A DNA stretch of 64,000 bases from Climacteris rufus (taxonomy: Eukaryota > Chordata > Aves > Passeriformes > Climacteridae), in contig VZRZ01002682.1 of NCBI GenBank assembly GCA_013398175.1, positions 347,634-411,633 on the forward strand. The letters are read 5' to 3'. Below the pieces are notes generated by a model. That model saw nothing but the letters and a program-made list of their open reading frames with translations, made no database searches and was not told where the DNA came from. The position numbers and the translations under genes were made by a program. Below are positions 31,349 to 42,367 of the stretch, piece after piece (within the stretch, counting starts at the first letter, position 1; every line of letters begins with the position of its first letter).

Positions 31349-33079
31349 TTTACCTCCCCAAACAATTTTTGGGGTCACTTGGATTCCTGGGAAGCAGGAT
31401 TTGGGGTGTGCATGAGAGGAGTGAATTGCACGTTCTTCCCCTATCTCCCTCCCCTCTCAGACAGGTGGATATGAGGTAAAATATGAAGTATTCCACCCCC
31501 AGGATTGTATCCAGCCTTTGTGTAAGTGAATCCCCTTTCCATGAGGGCAGAGTGGGATCCATCGTGTTCCTGGCATTTTGGGAAAGAACCAGGCAAGTTT
31601 TAGTCCCTCTAAACACGCACTTTTGGGGTTAGGCAACAACCAGGCATTTTGGGGGTTCCCTTCCTGAGGTGGGAGGATGTGCAGCATGGCCCGCGGGCAT
31701 CTCTCAGTTCTCTTTTCCCCTCGGAATTCCGACCGGGATAAGGATGGGATAAGCTGAGTTAGCCCAGTCTCACTCTCCCATCTAGTGGTAAAACAAGGAA
31801 AAGTGGTCCAGGCAGAAAAAAAAAGAACTTTAGCTTTCTAAGGCCTTTGAAGGGGTATCATTGTAGGCTCAGTGAAACCCACAGTTTCCAGCATGCTGGG
31901 GATTGGGAATGACACTGAGCTGATCCAGAGGGAAACACAGCAAAATGCAAAGGTGGCTCTGAGTCCTTCTCTGGGTCCAGTGGGGTTTGGGGTGTCCCTG
32001 CTCTGGGAATGAGCCATGAAGCAAAGAGCTTTGCACGCAGAGAGATACACTCTAGGGGGAACAGTCTGGATGTAAAAGCACGAACTTCTTGAGCAAAATA
32101 ATGTCCCCTAAACCACTCGTGGGGGGTGGGAGGTGGAAAATTGTGCAGCCACATCCCACAATTCACCTCTTACCTTCAAATAACCACAGTGAGCCCCATG
32201 GCTGCTCTGCTGCCTTCCTGGAGAGGCCTCTGTTGTCCCCCAGAAAGCAGAGGGAGGGACAACCACAGAGTTTGGTGCACAGCCAAGGTCAGAGACCCAC
32301 AGGCATCCTCTCAGGAAATGCTGTCAGGGAGTGAGATGGGGCTGAGCTGCACTGCTGAGCGTGGTGTGCAGAGCCCTCTGCAATGCAACAGCCCCTACTA
32401 GGAGTTGATAAAGGGAGGCTGAAGCACAGAGAGGTGGGTTACTCTGAGTTGTAAAGCTGTGTTTTGTTTCAGCCAGACCCACAGAGCTGCAGAAGGGTTT
32501 CACCTCTCCCACAAAAAGCTAAGATGCTCAAGGTGATTCAGCCAAAAAGTATAATAATTTTTCCATGAGGAACTGGTGCAGAACCAGCTCAATAAGGGCC
32601 TAAGCCCATGGGGATGTTTTCCCCAGGCTGGAGAGGTACAGGATCTCAGGTTCAGGATGCTGAGATTCCCACTCCAGTGTCCACAACTTGATTCCAGAGA
32701 CCTGAGACACAGAATGGATGAACCCTTACAGAAGATTTATGTTCTCATGTCATACAGAAGATTCGTGGTATTTCCTGGAAGGCTGAATGATGTTTCACTT
32801 TCAGCAAATAAGGTCAAAATCATAAGGTGGTGGTGGGGGGAGTGGGGGGAAGTAATCTCTCATGGATCAGCTGTTTGCCAGCCCCAGAGGTGCAAGCGTT
32901 TGTCTCACACATCCCTGTTCATCCAAAAGGCTTTCCTGGAGCAACATGCTGCTAAACGTGGCTCTGCCGGGGGTGTCACCCACACAGTCGGCAGCACAAA
33001 CAGACTCAACTGGGAAAAGAGAAATCAGAGGAGTACGGAATTCACGCCTACACTCCCAGATTATAAAAACAAAACAGAA
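31349..33079. other. Non-coding stretch
   Basis: No gene or clear repeat is seen. A G-rich GGTGGTGGTGGGGGGAGTGG tract lies near 32827. Confidence 0.55.
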
Positions 33080-33430
33080 AGGAAAAGGTGCCGGGCGGGT
33101 TTGGGAGGGCTGGGATCGGTCAGGTAAAAAGGAATTCGGCAGGAGTGCAGTGCTCCGGGTGGTTCCTCAAGCAGCATCCCCGGGATGCCGCAGGGGCTGC
33201 GGGCTGGAGCCGGCACCAGGGGCAGCTCGGGGGATGCTGAGGCCGTGCTGGGGCTGCTCACCGGGCGGGACAGCGCCGGTGCAGCGGGGACAGGGTGGGT
33301 GCTGGCACAGGGTGCTGGCCCCGGCTCAGCCTCCGCATCCCTCGCACCCCGGCGCGTCGGGAGAGGGCAGCCTCCGCCACAGGCGGGGGAGGGCGGGAGG
33401 ATGCGCACCCACCCCGCCCAGCACCGCCCG
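33080..33430. promoter_or_regulatory. Second CpG-rich block
   Basis: About 350 bp is GC-rich with many CG dinucleotides, GGGCGG-type Sp1 boxes on both strands and AT-rich flanks. It could be a small CpG-island promoter or enhancer for an unannotated transcript, or simply GC-rich repeat-like sequence. No splice site or frame ties it to a gene. Confidence 0.4.
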
Positions 33431-36400
33431 AGGAAAAGCTCAGAAGAGAGCAGTGAAGTGCCCAGTGTGGAAAATGGAGTTGTTGAGAGGAAAAAGAACC
33501 TTTATTTATTAAGCCAGTGGTGCCGCCGGGGGTTAAGCACTCTCCCATCCGCATCCTCCAGGATGTCCTAGGATGTGATTCACACGTCCGAGCTGGCAGA
33601 ATGAAAGTGCGCCCGGGGCAAGGCTCACCATGAGCTGCTGCTCCCAAATCCCCGCTCCATCAGACTTGTAGACATAAATCAGGTTTCCCTTCTTCGCTGC
33701 AGACCTCCAGGCTCATCCTCTTGGCTGCAATAGCACCACATGTGCCACAGCCTGGGGACCCACCTGGGACATCCTGGGCTTGCAGCTTCAGTGACTGCCC
33801 TGCAAATCCTCCCTGGAAATCGTGTTCCCTGCTACAGCAAAAAAAAACCAAACCGAAGTTAATGAAAAGACAAGCTGGAAACGCGGAAGCACAGTTAATG
33901 CCGCTGCTGTGATGCTTCATTTGAGCTGCAAAGAGAAGATAAAGTTCTGCCTCCCACCAGGGATGTCACTGGGGAAAATGATTCCTTCCTTCTCTAAATG
34001 GCATCACATTGTTTCTTCTTTTCAGCTTGCTGCCAACTTGGTGTCACAGTCTATTTTTCCAGGACAATAATCTGGTTAACTGGCAGTAGTGATGCCCTCC
34101 ATCCAGTCTCTTCCCCCCCCACCCTCCCCAGACAAGATCAGTACAAAAGATATTCAAAAATAGATTCACCTAGGAAAGAAGAATAAATAAGGGTTGCTCT
34201 TGGCATGTGAATAGCTAATGAAGACCCACTTAGCAGTCTCGGCAGACTCATCAGCCTCGGCGGCTGAGCCTTGATTGTGTGTCTGCAGCTCCCCTCGTCT
34301 TCCCTGCTCATTAGACCCAGGTCAAATGAAACACACACAAACCGTGGCAGAAATGCTAAGAACCAATGGAGATGGTCATAGTGGTGACCCACCCCAACTG
34401 GAAAATTAGCAGTTAGGACTTTTTATTGCCTGTTGCATGGAGCTGTTTCATCTAACAGAGGGGGGTCACTTCTAATCAGCGAGGGGGAGATCCAGCCCAT
34501 CACAGAGTCCCACATCTCTCGTTGACCTGAACAGCCCTGCACGGGAAGCACTGGGACACACATGTTGGGGTTCTTCAGGATCCAGTGTGCTGGTACCCAG
34601 CTGGGTGCAAAGGCAGCAGCTGAGAGCTGAAGGGGAGACACATCTGCTTGACACCCAGCTCCTGGGAGCAGCTCTGCCACCCTCATCAATCCCTGCACTG
34701 CCCTCCTTTGTCCAGAAAGGCTTTTTCCTCTTAGCATGAGATTTTTCAACCAGCTGTAGAGTCCTGTGAAACCATAGTGAATAACATTAACACACTAGAA
34801 ACTCTATAAATATAGGGAATCTTCTAACAGGATTTTCTTCATAAACACCTTAGGACACTGATTTCTCTCTTCCCTGAAAGCAAACCTAGTGGGCTCAGGG
34901 ACTGCAAGGTGAAGCAAGTTTTAATACTATATTTGCTAATAACCTGGGAAAGAAGAGAGGGAACAAAAAGTAAGAAAGAGAAGGCAGCTGGAGCCTGTCT
35001 CACCCGTGTGGTGATTGTCTGTCACTGAACCTGTGGCACTGCATCAGATGGCAGAGGGATGCAGAGGTGTGAAGCACCACTGCCAGAGGACTCTGCTGCA
35101 GTCTGGATTGTGGTGGTGTAAAATCTGCTCTGCTCTGTGCTCTGAGGCCTCCCTGACAGTGATTACTCACAGAACCTTCCATCTTCACTCCTCTCTGTTC
35201 CTAACCTAACAAACCATCCTTTTCTCACCAGTTCTGGGTCAGAGGAAAATGTTGTTATTAGGTTACCTCTATTTTATGGTCTCTTAATTATTTCCACCTC
35301 TGTGATTACACTAATTAGCTAACTGGTTTCTAATGGCTGTACAGTAGCTCACATTACACTTTCATTAATCACAGCCTTAGCCAGTCTAGTTAAGAGCGCC
35401 TGATTTTTTGCATTATGATTTGAAATTATTAAATGCAAAAGTAATCTGAAGGGGAAAAAGGAGTCAATAGGAAGAGGCACCACCTTCTCCAGCAGCTTGG
35501 CAAAGAGCCCCTTGATATATTTAGAAATGTTATGATTCACACAAACGCGCCAACCATTTACTTAGTGTCTATAAAAATAAGAAAAAAAAGGTAAGTCTGA
35601 AGTTTTCAATCACAACTGTTAAAGGCTCCTTCTCACTTTCTTTGATTCGAGGCAGTTGACTGACACATTCAAATGGGATCTAAAATAAAACAACTGACAA
35701 CACATCTCCTCCATCCTGATGGCTGTGACCGAGCACTCGCTGCAGCTACACCCAGGACATAACAGAAATGAAAATCAAAGAGGAGGTTGAGTTTTCACTG
35801 CTGGAAAAACATTACTCTGACAGCTCTCAAGACCTTCCTATAAATCCTCCTCTAGGGAGACTATTTGATGTGCTAAAGGACTTCTCAGAATAATCAAAAT
35901 TAGACTAAAGCATCTCACACTGGATAGCTTAAATACGTGCACAAGGGAATGTTCATTACTGGTGATGATGGCAAATCAGAATAATTTATTATTATTATTA
36001 TTATTGATACCTATTTAACAGGAGAAATTCAAAAGTCTGTACAAACACCAATAAATTAATTCTGCCAACCTGCTGCATATCAGGCACCCAGTTAAGTGAG
36101 GTCTTTCAGTGCAGCATAGTTTTAGTGAACACTAAGTAAAGATTTTTTTGGAGGTGGGACAAGGGTGATGATGCTCTTACCTGCCAGAGTGTCTTTGACA
36201 AGGAGGGAAAAGCAGAGAACCTTCATTTCCTGAAACTAAGAGGGTAAAGAGGCCCCATGACAAGCAAACCACTAAATAGAAAAAAAAAGTAACAATAATA
36301 CTAAGCAAAATATTGCTTCAGGGAAAAATTTCTGCTTGCTTTTAACACAGATGTTGATATTGCACACTCAGAAAGGGCTGTGTGGAAGCACATTATTAGA

Positions 36401-39400
36401 TGATGCACAAAAGGAAAGAGCTGGATTTGCAAGGGAAGAACTAAAGCGTTTAAAAATTAAAAGACATTTTAAAAATGCCTCCTGAAAGGCATCTTTTGTC
36501 TGAAGGAGAAGTTATGAGTAGAGAGACCGAGCTTCCCCAAATCACAGAGTCTTAAAGCCAGAGTCTGTGGCTGCCTTGAAGCACTTTGCCAACACTTTGC
36601 TTCAAGGAAAGGGAGCTCTGGTGGGAACCTTCGCCTCTGCAGCTCCCCTGAGAGCTCCTCTGCTCTGCATGTGCCAGGCTCAGCTCCCAAAGCCAGCCTG
36701 GCTGGGGCCTCCTGCCCGTGGCTCCCTGCATCACCTCCCCTGCACACACACATCTGTGTGCTCAGGAACAAACCTGGAGCAGGGCATCTGCCAAATGTCC
36801 CCAGGGCAAACCCCTCCCGTGGGGGGAGCAGACACCCATCCTGCCTGATGCCTGCACCTCTGCGTGGGAATTCCGAAGAGCTGATCCATGGAGCACCCTC
36901 AATGCCGCCCGTGGAGGTGCCACAAAGCACAAGGGAATGCTTTTCAACTTAATGAATGTCATCATAGCAAACCCCGAATCCCCTGGGAGGAGGGAATCCT
37001 GAGCCCCCCAGGCTGAAGCAGAGCGGGGTGTTTTGGGCCCCATGCATGAGGAGGTGGCACAAAGCAAGGCTCACACACAAAGGTGATCGCTCTGCACTTT
37101 GCATATTCCCTCTGTGCACCGGGCTGGGATTTTTCATTTCATCCATAATTCATGTTTTGCTGCAGCGACTCCACAGTGGCAGCACAGGACCTCAGCCCCG
37201 GTGATAACAAGGCAAAGACAGAGTTGGTTTTTGTTGCCGGACTGCAAACTGTGGAGCTTGGGTCCAGCCAGCCCCTCCACTTCATCCCAATTAACCTGTG
37301 GGCAGAGGTGTGAATAGACAGTGAAATAAGGGCTACTTGCCCCTATAGAAAAGTGGCTGCAAGTGGCCACTGCCAGCCCCACACGAGCCCACGTTCAAGC
37401 CCCTGGTGTGGGCTGTTTGCTCCAGGAGAGGCTGTTCATCCTCCAGCCCTGCACCTTTTTTCACACACTCACGTGTGATCACTAACCAAGCTCAGTGCTG
37501 GATGCCCTGCACTGTTAGATTTTGGGGCCAGGCTGCTTTTGTGTTTCAGCTGGCCCCAGCAGTGCTGAAGGGTGACAGTCCCTGTGTCCCTGTGCACGGG
37601 GAGGTCACTGTGCTACTCCAGCTGTGTCACACACACAAAGCAGCCCACGCTCCCTCCCAGGGCTGTAAACCTCCCTCCTGCAACCCTGCTGCCTTTCCTC
37701 TCCATAACACACAGACCAAAAAACCCAGTTTGTCAGGAATGAAAGTGTTTGGGGAGATTAAAATGTAAATGTTGCACTTGGCTTTTCAAAGGGGGTTTGA
37801 TATTTTACTTGTGGCTCTGCGAGGAAATAGATTTTTGATAACTCTGCGGAACGGCTGCTGCCCAGCCACTGCTGCAAACAGCCAAGACCTTAATAAATAA
37901 ATTCTCTGTCAGGCAGCTCTGAAAACCAACTTGCTGGTGGTTTGGAGAAATATTGGGAATTTCAAAGCAGTCTTGCACAAGGAGACATGTAATTACAGCA
38001 GCCTCTCCTACACTGCCTGGGTTTGGGAGGAGAGGGGAATGCACAGTGTCCTCTTTGACAGTGCTGGCAATAAACACTATATATTATTTTTTTACTATGT
38101 TTATTAACTTGAAAATATGGGGAAAGGGCCGTGTCAGGTGTCATGCTTTGCACTAGGTATCAGCCGTGGATGGGACATTTAAAAGGGAATGTGAAAATAA
38201 TTCAGATGAAATTCCTGCCTGGCTTGGCTCTGGTTTGCAGGCTCATCTCCTTGGAAAACCTGCAAAAAGGTCTCCTTAAGCCCAAAACTAGGTCTCTCCC
38301 AGGCAGTTTTTTTCCCTTAACTCTACAGGATGGATCCAGGTCTCTTTTCTCTGAGTCTCTGAGTCTGCAGAATCTTGCACCACCCTCAGCACTCAGCACC
38401 CTGCACAGCTTTGGCTCCGTGCTAACAGACACATGACACCACGGTCTGTGCATTACCCAGGCACCTTGTTGATCCAGACTGCTGTAAACATTGGTGAAAT
38501 TCAGGAAAAAAGTCATCAGCAGGAGTTTGCTGGCTTTCTGCTGACCACCAAAGCTCTTGTCCCCTCACCACTGTGGCCAGAAGCGAGTTCCTGGGATTTT
38601 TGCATCCCCACTTAGGACACATTTAAATAGTTGAACCTCAGCATAACAAGTTCTTGGCTCAAGGCTCTCAGTTGAAAACTATGACCACATAAATATTCAC
38701 AGCTTTATTGCCAAAAAGCTTGATGAGTTTAAATTAACCTCTCTTCCATAGTCTGTGTAATAACCTGAGTATGATGACTGCACAAGTAGACCAGTAATGC
38801 TCGGAAATGATCAGCAAGGCGAGAATCACTCACAGGATTAATTTGGGAAATAATTTCAAACAATTGAGATCTATATGAAAATGAACAGACCACACATTAA
38901 TAGAGCTTGAGCCTGCTCTGTAAACTTAGCTACTCACTTTTTATCCCTTAAGTAAACTAGGAAGAGTAATGTATTTATAGCCTCTTGACGTAAGTAGCCT
39001 CAGTGAAATATTGTATGTAATAAATATTCTGCCATCTCCCAGAGCCTGCAGGACAAAGCAGTACCAAGGTACTGCAAAGGCAAACTGAATGTGGCTAACG
39101 AGTCTTGGTGAGCTGCCAGCCAGCTGAAAACACCGAAATGAGAGAAAGCAATGAAAATATAGACTTTATTAAAATAGGAGTGAGTTTTATTAACACAACT
39201 GCAGTGCAAGGTCAGTGGGTAAGGACTTTTCCCTTTCAGCTTTGCTGGGCAGCTTTAATCATTTCTTTCAACCATCACCTTGGAGTTTGGTCAGCTTTGT
39301 CCCAATGTTTTGTTGTTTGTCAATCATTTTCTCCACTATTTTTTTCCCTTTCCTTTCTGATGCAGAGATCATAAGATCTTGGCCCTTTTTCCCTACCCCA

Positions 39401-39814
39401 TGCTGCCAGCATTGCTTTTTATCCAATTACAAATTACACAGTGCATCTGCATTAAACCAAAATGTGTTCGTCACTAATTTTAAATAAGGATGTCATTTGT
39501 AAATGCTTTATTCATAATTAATGGAATTATTACTGGGTGCAGCCACATTCTTCATCCATGTACTGTAAGATATGTTGTAAAGTGCATTAGTAAAAAGCTT
39601 TATAGATGAGGATATGACAACCCGACTGTGAAGCACATTACGTGATGTACTGTGGCTATTGTTGTAACAATCTTTATGCAAGATTTTAAGCTATCAGTCA
39701 GCCAGGGGCTGATTGATAGTGTAAATGTTAATAATTAATAATAGGATAATGTTGATAGCTGTGATTCTATGATGAGTATGGATTTTTTTAGTTAGTATTA
39801 TGCTAATATGCATT
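33431..39814. other. Non-coding stretch with AT-rich blocks
   Basis: No coding gene is supported. A TTA trinucleotide run lies at about 35986-36005. AT-rich blocks dense in TAAT-type motifs, at 35,240-35,580, 38,690-39,020 and 39,480-39,800, may be conserved elements and are discussed as findings. Confidence 0.5.
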
Positions 39815-39960
39815 ATTCACTGAATCATAAAATCACATTAGAGATGAGAAGGTCCCTCTGGCTTTCCCCATTCATATCACTGATGAGTCAGTGCTGCTCC
39901 TTCCTAACATTTCCAAAGCAGCTTTTTCCTCTGCCTTTCTGCATGAAATCTGTAGGTTAA
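39815..39960 (-). mobile_element. Probable old CR1 fragment
   Basis: The plus strand begins GAATCATAAAATCACATTAG and continues GAGATGAGAAGGTCCCTCTG. This resembles the reverse complement of an old CR1 3' end, with the GAATCATA start and an A-rich pairing with GGTCC. It is heavily diverged, so the family assignment is tentative. Confidence 0.45.
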
Positions 39961-41620
39961 GAAGAAAATTTTAAAACAAATTGAGAGGCCTGATTGTGTG
40001 CTTACCAGAGTGATGTGCAAAGTCATGGCCTTCAGGACAGTACAACAACCTGGGAGACCCAGGATCTGAGGGACCCTCTGCTACATTTGCAAGGAGGGAC
40101 CCTCTGCTACATTTGCAAGAAATAGTTTAAACTGAAGGAACTGTCACTGCAATCCTTTCACTTTGGCACTTGAATGCTCCAGCAAGGCACACAGACCTTG
40201 TACAGTGGCTACAGGAAGGTCCTTGGGCTGATGAGCAACAGGTAACACAGGTGGGATATTCAGATGGAGACACAGGAGAGAGAATGGAGAGCTGTAGAGT
40301 GGCTCAATAGTGATGTCATCTTTTCCAGCTGACACTACCTTTTTTCGTATCCAGCAGACAGGATGAAAACAGGCATTATGTCATGGGGGAAGCGAATGGC
40401 GGTTTGCCGCCGGGCACAGACTCCTCAGAGGATGTGAAATGCCAATAGCAGCCTCCAAATCAGGATTTAGAAATGGATATGGTGTAATGGTCCCAGGGAT
40501 GTGCTGGACTCCAAGGTTCCCAGCAGGAAAATCTCCCCTTCCCCACCCAGCAGGATTGTCTCCATCGCCCGTCTCACGGCCTCCCTCGCAGGACCAGAGA
40601 TATAATTTTGCCTTCTCCAGTTTCAAAGGCTGAGATTTAGGAGAGCTCCTTCCTGGTACTCAGCTGGTTGTAGATAACCTAAGCCAAAGGCATCAGACAC
40701 ACTGAGCTCACTGGCATTTTCCTGCTGGCATGGTGTCCAACAAGGAAGGGTGTGCTCCACGCACCCCCTTAATGACATTTTAATTCCTTAAATTGTGCTA
40801 ACACCCACCCAGCTCTCTGGCAATGCAGGAACACAGCTTATGGACTAGTGTGAGAGCAATGTTCAGGAGAGAGGAAGTGCTAGTTAGTGCAGGAATTCTC
40901 TTATTAAGGAAATTATTATTGGTAACTTTTTCTTACAGACATTAAAGTGTTCAGAGCTGATCACTGATTATCTCCTCCCTCCCCACCCCTTGGACTTTGT
41001 GTGTGGCTTTTCAACGTTTTTATTTCAGATAAATCCGCAAGCACATTTCCAGGTGGATGTCACCAGGATCCACTTCCTCCCAGCCCACAGACAGTCTGTC
41101 TCTTATCTCACTTGCATTAGTATCAATTATTTACAGCAGGAATGCTAAATCATGAAAACGAAGTTGCAGCAAAGCTCTGCCTTGGCTGAGTACCCCACAC
41201 TGGTTGCAGCTTCCTGAGCCCCTGTGCTACTGGTACTTGGCCTTGCAGAGCTACAGCCATGAATTTCCTCCCCTTTCAGAGCTGCAGAGAAGAGCAGTGT
41301 CTGGGCACCCACAGCCCATGTCCTTCATGGGGATAAAAATCATAAGGAACTACATTGGGATGTTTGCGCACGTTTGTTGGGAAAGCTTTTCATGGTCACT
41401 AGGTTCTGGAGCAGCACAGTGCTTGCCAGAAGGTTTCCTTTGCTTTTTCTTTTCCCTCCTTCCACAGAGGCCTCCTGACACGGGAAAGCAACCTTTGGGG
41501 GAAGGACCATCTCCAGTCCATGGAGCTCATGGGTGATGGAGCTGACTCCCCAAAGAAAGGTGCAGCCAGCCTGCCTGGGGCCTCACCACCCCTTTGCAGC
41601 AGCACACCAGTATTGCTGCC
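39961..41620. other. Non-coding stretch
   Basis: Apart from the 26-bp duplication, this is ordinary unique sequence with no supported gene. Confidence 0.55.
40068..40119. repeat. Perfect 26-bp tandem duplication
   Basis: The unit GAGGGACCCTCTGCTACATT + TGCAAG occurs twice, back to back, with no mismatch (40068-40093 and 40094-40119). Each copy contains the inverted repeat GAGGGACCCTC and an ATTTGCAA motif. The identity suggests recent replication slippage. Confidence 0.92.
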
Positions 41621-41626
41621 ATTTCC

Positions 41627-42367
41627 CTCCTTCTCCTTCTCCTTCTCCTTCTCCTTCTCCTTCTCCTTCTCCTTCTCCTTCTCCTTCTCCTTCTCCTTCT
41701 CCTTCTCCTTCTCCTTCTCCTTCTCCTTCTCCTTCTCCTTCTCCTTCTCCTTCTCCTTCTCCTTCTCCTTCTCCTTCTCCTTCTCCTTCTCCTTCTCCTT
41801 CTCCTTCTCCTTCTCCTTCTCCTTCTCCTTCTCCTTCTCCTTCTCCTTCTCCTTCTCCTTCTCCTTCTCCTTCTCCTTCTCCTTCTCCTTCTCCTTCTCC
41901 TTCTCCTTCTCCTTCTCCTTCTCCTTCTCCTTCTCCTTCTCCTTCTCCTTCTCCTTCTCCTTCTCCTTCTCCTTCTCCTTCTCCTTCTCCTTCTCCTTCT
42001 CCTTCTCCTTCTCCTTCTCCTTCTCCTTCTCCTTCTCCTTCTCCTTCTCCTTCTCCTTCTCCTTCTCCTTCTCCTTCTCCTTCTCCTTCTCCTTCTCCTT
42101 CTCCTTCTCCTTCTCCTTCTCCTTCTCCTTCTCCTTCTCCTTCTCCTTCTCCTTCTCCTTCTCCTTCTCCTTCTCCTTCTCCTTCTCCTTCTCCTTCTCC
42201 TTCTCCTTCTCCTTCTCCTTCTCCTTCTCCTTCTCCTTCTCCTTCTCCTTCTCCTTCTCCTTCTCCTTCTCCTTCTCCTTCTCCTTCTCCTTCTCCTTCT
42301 CCTTCTCCTCCTTCTCCTTCTCCTCCTTCTCCTTCTCCTCCTCCTCCTTCTCCTCCTTCTCCTTCCC
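41627..42367. repeat. Giant pure CTCCTT hexanucleotide array
   Basis: From 41627 to about 42308 the sequence is an uninterrupted CTCCTT repeat of about 113 copies with no substitution. About 60 bp of variant copies follow, with CTC triplets inserted, up to 42367. One strand is all pyrimidine and the other all purine. The length has no frame stops, so chance open frames run through it on both strands (Ser-Phe, Ser-Pro and Leu runs on plus; Lys-Glu and Arg runs on minus). These are not genes. Confidence 0.98.
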
